Program-made: the position numbers and the translations under genes | In this document: in pieces, positions 30,250-32,782 of the stretch | How positions within the stretch are numbered: position 1 is the stretch's first letter | Layout of the letters: each line of letters opens with the position of its first letter | Notes under the pieces: generated by a model | Database searches by the model: none | Seen by the model: only the letters and a program-made list of their open reading frames with translations | What the model was told of the DNA's origin: nothing | Virus record (IMG/VR): IMGVR_UViG_3300038954_000215 | Span: 1-32,782 of that record | From: a virus | Length of the DNA stretch: 32,782 nt | Reading direction: 5' to 3' (one strand)

Positions 30250-30600
30250 CTACCACTCCATCCTCGTCCATCCCAGCCGCGCCTCTTCGATCAGCTCCAC
30301 AAGATCGGAGAGGCGGAGGGTCGCCAGTGGGATCCCGTCCTGACGCGACCCGGTCACAGCTACGGGTATGCGGGCTGTCTGGGTGCGATCCAAAGTGTCA
30401 TTCATCCGCACGTCCGCCTCCAGCCAGAGATCCCCTGGGGATGCCCGGCGGCTTACGTCCACCCACAATCGTGGGCACGGGACGTGTGTGTGTCCGACGT
30501 GTCGCCGGACTTTGACCTCCATTTCATGCCGGTCCTCTGGGCAGGCCGTCATGCGCAATAGCTCAAGCACCTGCTGCTCCCACCGTGCGTCCAGCCTCAT
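30250..30600 (-). CDS. Hypothetical protein
   Basis: This 116-residue protein has GAGGAGGAG before the ATG at 30600 and overlaps the upstream stop as ATGA. It carries TACPEDRHEMEVKVRRHVGH and PCPRLWVDVSRRASPGDLWL, with two Cys-His stretches that do not form a clear zinc site. It ends RLSDLVELIEEARLGWTRME. No family is recognised. It lies in the early region upstream of the promoter candidate at 30189. Confidence 0.6.
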   Translation of the reverse strand: MRLDARWEQQVLELLRMTACPEDRHEMEVKVRRHVGHTHVPCPRLWVDVSRRASPGDLWLEADVRMNDTLDRTQTARIPVAVTGSRQDGIPLATLRLSDLVELIEEARLGWTRMEW

Positions 30601-30914
30601 AGCTCCTCCTCATCAATAAATCGTGCGAGATCCACTAGTACAGTGCCGACCTCGATCAGCTCGTAGTAGTCGTCCTCGTCCCACCACCAGGGACGATCGC
30701 CTTGACGCCAATCGGTGGCTGGGATCATATCGCCACGCCGGTAGGCCACCATCGGTACCAGGCCGCAGGCGTCCGCATAGCAGGCGTGGGCGTAGACTGC
30801 CTCGTATAGGCTCTCCTCTTCCGGAAACTCGTAGCCCTCGACGCCCCACAGGTCAGCGACAGCCTCCAGTGCGTCGGCTTTCCGTGCGTCTGTCAGGATC
30901 CAGGTCATCGCCAT
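30597..30914 (-). CDS. Hypothetical acidic protein
   Basis: This 105-residue protein is strongly acidic: DALEAVADLWGVEGYEFPEE ESLYEAVYAHACYADACGLV, then DRPWWWDEDDYYELIEVGTV and a final ARFIDEEEL. Strong acidity is often seen in phage inhibitors that mimic DNA, such as anti-restriction proteins. Nothing more specific supports that. The start overlaps the methyltransferase stop as TGATG, with GGGGAGGAC upstream; ATG 30908 is an alternative. Confidence 0.6.
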   Translation of the reverse strand: MAMTWILTDARKADALEAVADLWGVEGYEFPEEESLYEAVYAHACYADACGLVPMVAYRRGDMIPATDWRQGDRPWWWDEDDYYELIEVGTVLVDLARFIDEEEL

Positions 30915-31660
30915 CAGTCCTCCCCGAGCAGCCCGAGCTGCTCGTGCGTCTGTCGCCGTCCCAGCAGCGACGGCGTATATCCCTCCGCCAGCCGCGCTCT
31001 AGCGGCCGTATACGTGTCTCGATCCATCTCCGCGCCCACCGCGCGCCTACCCTCGATCGCTGCGGCCAGTAGCGTCGTCCCCGCCCCTGCGGTGGGGTCA
31101 CACACCAGGTCGCCCGGACGTGTGTAGTCGCGTATCAGCGCGCGCATCAGCCACAATGGCTTACCGCCGATGTGCGGCTGTTCTCGGTCGTATTGCGGCA
31201 GCCCCCTGGGTAGGATGTAGGCGCCCGGCAGTGTGCCCCACGATGCATAGGGCTGACAGCGGGGGCGGGCAGTCACGATGTGCGTCACCCAGCAGGACGG
31301 ACCGTCGCCGCAGATGCGCACACGGGATCCCACCGCCACGTACGGCAGCGCGGCAAAATCGTAGTAGGGGACACCGTCGCGGCTGTGCAGGGTCCCGCCA
31401 CCCAGCGCCGTCCGCCACAGGTGGATAGACAGGTCGTCAGTGACGACTACGATCCACCCGCGCACCCGACGATGCATCCACGCCGTGCACGCCAGGATGT
31501 CGGCGTGCGTCCAGTGTGTGTAGTCCACCCGCCGACGGCCCGGGACACTAGGATCGCTGCCCGCGTGCGTCCGCGCGGAGTAGGGCGGGTCCACGATCAC
31601 CGCGTCGGGATAGACGTCGGACAGTACGTCCCGGTAGTCGCCGTGGCGCAGGTCAGTCAT
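30914..31660 (-). CDS. DNA methyltransferase, beta class (N6-adenine type)
   Basis: This 248-residue protein has the catalytic motif IV DPPY at residues 24-27 near the N-terminus and the AdoMet-binding motif DPTAGAGTTLLAAA near 188-200. That order (IV before I) defines the beta class. DPPY is usual for N6-adenine methylases. The intervening part includes the variable target-recognition region. The ATG at 31660 overlaps the upstream stop as ATGA. No partner nuclease lies nearby, so it is an orphan methylase that may protect phage DNA from host restriction or affect regulation. Its recognition site cannot be read from sequence alone. Confidence 0.88.
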   Translation of the reverse strand: MTDLRHGDYRDVLSDVYPDAVIVDPPYSARTHAGSDPSVPGRRRVDYTHWTHADILACTAWMHRRVRGWIVVVTDDLSIHLWRTALGGGTLHSRDGVPYYDFAALPYVAVGSRVRICGDGPSCWVTHIVTARPRCQPYASWGTLPGAYILPRGLPQYDREQPHIGGKPLWLMRALIRDYTRPGDLVCDPTAGAGTTLLAAAIEGRRAVGAEMDRDTYTAARARLAEGYTPSLLGRRQTHEQLGLLGED

Positions 31661-31851
31661 GACGCCACCCCCGCATCCTGCGCCCGCCGTGCTGCACCAG
31701 TCACCGCCAGCCACAGCGCGTCGCCCGCACGGTAGGCGTCCGCGTCGTATCGTGCACCGTCTACCGTGGCCCACGCCGTCCATACGCCGTCACTGTGCTG
31801 CAGGCGTATGTCTGTGGGCCGATACCTGCGTACCAGTGCATCGACAGTCAT
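31657..31851 (-). CDS. Hypothetical small protein
   Basis: This 64-residue protein (TVDALVRRYRPTDIRLQHSD GVWTAWATVDGARYDADAYR) has two beta-like segments and a final helix with ALWLAVTGAARRAQDAG. Both ends overlap the neighbours as ATGA, so it is a genuine coupled gene. It lies between the HTH regulator and the methyltransferase. No family is recognised. Confidence 0.6.
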   Translation of the reverse strand: MTVDALVRRYRPTDIRLQHSDGVWTAWATVDGARYDADAYRAGDALWLAVTGAARRAQDAGVAS

Positions 31852-32060
31852 CGTGTCCCCCTATTAAATGATCGCGCGCGCGGGCGTCGGTGTCGTCGCT
31901 GCCAGGCGATCAGATCGCGCAGCAGGTAGCGTACAGGTCCCCCGTCGTGGGGCTGTACGTAGGCAGGCCCGCGGCCCTGGCGGCGCCACCGCTTCAGGGT
32001 GGACGCTGCGTAGCCCAGATGGATCGCGGCTTGTCTGGTGGTCAGTGACGTGGTAGTCAT
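31848..32060 (-). CDS. Excisionase-like HTH DNA-binding protein
   Basis: This 70-residue protein has a MerR/AlpA-type helix-turn-helix: SLTTRQAAIHLGYAASTLKR WRRQGRGPAYVQPHDGGPVR, then YLLRDLIAWQRRHRR. The pattern TxxQAAxxLGxxxxTLxRWxxxGxGPxxxxxxGxxxRY is typical of the HTH_17 excisionase group. It could act as excisionase or as a transcription regulator of the divergent region. A GAGG ribosome binding site ahead of the ATG lies in the 3' arm of a hairpin (32063-32087). It is the first well-supported gene of the leftward operon. Confidence 0.8.
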   Translation of the reverse strand: MTTTSLTTRQAAIHLGYAASTLKRWRRQGRGPAYVQPHDGGPVRYLLRDLIAWQRRHRRPRARSFNRGTR

Positions 32061-32215
32061 GGGGCGCCTCGCTGGGACGGAGGCGCCGTCGCTACTGTCA
32101 GGGCACCCTGGCTGGCCAGGGTGCCGTAATATCTGATATCGGACGTCGTGTACATGTGCATGTCCTCTGCATGTCCTCCGCGGTACCTTTTGACCCTGTC
32201 TGATACCCCGGCCAT
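32057..32215 (-). CDS. Doubtful small frame ahead of the HTH gene
   Basis: A frame from ATG 32215 (or TTG 32260) stops at 32057, overlapping the HTH start as ATGA, as real gene pairs here do. The encoded SMAGVSDRVKRYRGGH is basic, and the end (ASQGALTVATAPPSQRGAP) is low-complexity. It has no clear ribosome binding site and runs through two perfect hairpins and a tandem repeat. I rate it less likely than a non-coding leader. Confidence 0.25.
   Translation of the reverse strand: MAGVSDRVKRYRGGHAEDMHMYTTSDIRYYGTLASQGALTVATAPPSQRGAP
32063..32087 (-). promoter_or_regulatory. Hairpin covering the HTH gene ribosome binding site
   Basis: GGCGCCTC and GAGGCGCC form a perfect 8-bp stem with a 9-nt loop. 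On the minus strand the 3' arm ends two bases before the ATG at 32060 and includes the GAGG ribosome binding site. Folding would hide it from ribosomes. Confidence 0.5.
32102..32125. promoter_or_regulatory. Perfect 10-bp hairpin in the leader
   Basis: GGCACCCTGG, loop CTGG, CCAGGGTGCC. There is no T-run on either strand, so it is not a standard terminator. It could be an operator or an RNA leader structure. Confidence 0.45.
32126..32154 (-). promoter_or_regulatory. Candidate leftward promoter
   Basis: On the minus strand TGTACA (32154-32149), a 17-nt spacer and TATTAC (32131-32126) each match the sigma-70 consensus at four of six positions. It would transcribe the HTH gene and the early operon. 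A weak match, supported mainly by position. Confidence 0.3.
32157..32178. repeat. Tandem 11-bp repeat, possible operator
   Basis: TGCATGTCCTC occurs twice in direct succession (32157-32167 and 32168-32178). An 11-bp step places both on the same face of the helix, as expected for cooperative protein binding. It adjoins the leftward promoter candidate. Confidence 0.5.
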
Positions 32216-32332
32216 GGACAAGACTTTTCCGCGACGTGGCCGTCCAGGCCCAAAATTCAAGCCGCTGGCCCTACCAAAACCGCAAGGATCCCAAGGGCTT
32301 ACAGGTTTTTAAAAAAAGTTTGTTTTTTTGGG

Positions 32333-32360
32333 TTGACTTTCTACGTAGGCGTCGTATGCT
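32333..32360 (+). promoter_or_regulatory. Rightward sigma-70-type promoter, near-leaderless
   Basis: TTGACT (32333-32338), a 16-nt spacer and TATGCT (32355-32360) lie just before the ATG at 32371. An AT-rich tract precedes it, resembling an UP element. Transcription should start about 32367, leaving a leader of only a few bases. Confidence 0.6.
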
Positions 32361-32370
32361 GGGTATAGAT

Positions 32371-32550
32371 ATGACGGACACGACGACACAACAAGCTGAC
32401 AAAAATGAGGCGCTGGTGAGCTGGGCCCGCGATGCTGGGTATCAGTCTCTGACCGATGTCCCAAACCTCAGGATCGACGAGCTCAAAATCGAGGAGGTTC
32501 TTGAGGATGAAATAGCCCATCGCGTCAGACGCTTGGCATCTATCTGGTAG
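32371..32550 (+). CDS. Hypothetical small protein, first rightward gene
   Basis: This 59-residue protein (TDTTTQQADKNEALVSWARD AGYQSLTDVPNLRIDELKIE, then EVLEDEIAHRVRRLASIW) is acidic with two helices. It has no Shine-Dalgarno sequence. The promoter at 32333-32360 would give an almost leaderless mRNA, as known for lambda cI. It does not resemble a repressor, and no DNA-binding motif is seen. In-frame upstream starts (32356, inside the -10 box, and 32236) are less likely. It is followed by a structured spacer and another rightward gene. Confidence 0.6.
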   Translation: MTDTTTQQADKNEALVSWARDAGYQSLTDVPNLRIDELKIEEVLEDEIAHRVRRLASIW

Positions 32551-32556
32551 CTACCA

Positions 32557-32637
32557 CGGGGCGTCATCCGCCCCGCTGAGCCTCCCCGCGGGGGGCTGAG
32601 CCGAGCGGATGACCACGGCCCGGGGCGACCGGGCCAA
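32557..32637 (+). other. Structured spacer between the two rightward genes
   Basis: Several stems can form: CGGGGCG/CGCCCCG (32557-32575); GTCATCCGC (32563-32571) with GCGGATGAC (32605-32613) around an inner AGCC-CCCC/GGGG-GGCT stem; and GGCCCGG/CCGGGCC with loop GGCGA (32617 onward). The first two share bases and exclude each other, as in attenuators. No T-run follows, so it is not an ordinary terminator. Confidence 0.5.
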
Positions 32638-32654
32638 CCACAAGGAGGTAAGAG

Positions 32655-32782
32655 ATGCAAGACGAACAGATCACCGAGATCCGAGCCACGTACTACCGCC
32701 ACACCATCACCGAGGCGCTGGAAGAGCACAACACGCCCGCCGCCACTGTCCAGCGGTGGACCGATCGCCTGCTTGCCGTTTG
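32655..32782 (+). CDS. Rightward gene, partial (runs off the right edge)
   Basis: An ATG at 32655 follows an excellent ribosome binding site (AAGGAGGT, 5 nt upstream). The frame is open for 42 codons to the edge: QDEQITEIRATYYRHTITEA LEEHNTPAATVQRWTDRLLA. It is a charged helical start. The product cannot be identified from this part. Confidence 0.65.
   Translation, partial: MQDEQITEIRATYYRHTITEALEEHNTPAATVQRWTDRLLAV

Larger units (their letters stand above)
32061..32370. promoter_or_regulatory. Divergent control region between leftward and rightward genes
   Basis: These 310 bases hold no strongly supported gene. They contain, left to right, a hairpin over the ribosome binding site of the HTH gene, a 10-bp perfect hairpin, a palindrome (ATATCTGATAT, 32130-32140), a tandem 11-bp repeat, an AT-rich tract (32306-32330) and a rightward promoter. 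Confidence 0.65.

Noticed and set aside
32102-32125. Intrinsic terminator
   Set aside because: The stem is perfect but no T-run follows on either strand.
32442-32729. Minus-strand frame of 95 codons at the right end
   Set aside because: It lies antisense to two rightward genes with better start signals and covers the structured spacer.

Overview
The window is part of a tailed double-stranded DNA phage or prophage genome. It has a contractile, Mu-type tail and DNA packaging by a terminase. The DNA is GC-rich. Almost every gene lies on the minus strand, tightly packed, with frequent ATGA, TGATG or GTGA stop/start overlaps and, for many genes, strong AGGAGG-type ribosome binding sites. No transposase or integrase is seen, so the Mu resemblance is confined to the virion genes. 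Many virion proteins are rich in Asp and Thr. That would suit a salt-tolerant bacterial host, but this is a weak inference and the host cannot be named.

Reading in the direction of minus-strand transcription (right to left): 32061-32370 is a control region between a leftward operon and at least two rightward genes (32371-32550 and 32655 to the edge). The leftward early genes are an excisionase-like HTH protein, a beta-class DNA methyltransferase, several small unknowns, a RecE-like exonuclease with a RecT/Bet annealing protein, a DUF1937 protein, a RuvC-like resolvase, two paralogous Ala/Trp-repeat proteins, and a putative replication protein whose gene carries iteron-like repeats (24842-24977). 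Small genes follow, including an XF1762/GNAT-like protein.

The packaging and head genes are the small terminase (with a zinc-finger-like N-terminus), large terminase, portal, MuF-type head protein, a three-gene cassette bounded by two intrinsic terminators, scaffold and major capsid protein. The neck and tail genes follow in Mu order: gp36-, gp10- and gp37-like proteins, a DUF2635 protein, sheath, tube, tail assembly chaperone with a likely -1 frameshift, tape measure, a DNA-circulation N-terminal domain protein, a separate LysM protein, the hub (gp44), spike (gp45), gp46, baseplate J (gp47), gp48/YmfQ, and then four putative fibre or adhesion proteins. The last of these has a LamG/ConA-like fold and runs off the left edge.

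The points most worth checking are the non-codon-length 11-bp iteron array inside the replication gene, the A9 slippery site with an open -1 frame that ends just inside the tape-measure gene, a 60-nt inverted copy of part of the MuF gene inside the terminator-bounded cassette, the duplicated Ala/Trp-repeat cassette, and the hairpin-rich control region at the right end. No tRNA, rRNA, CRISPR array or insertion sequence was recognised.
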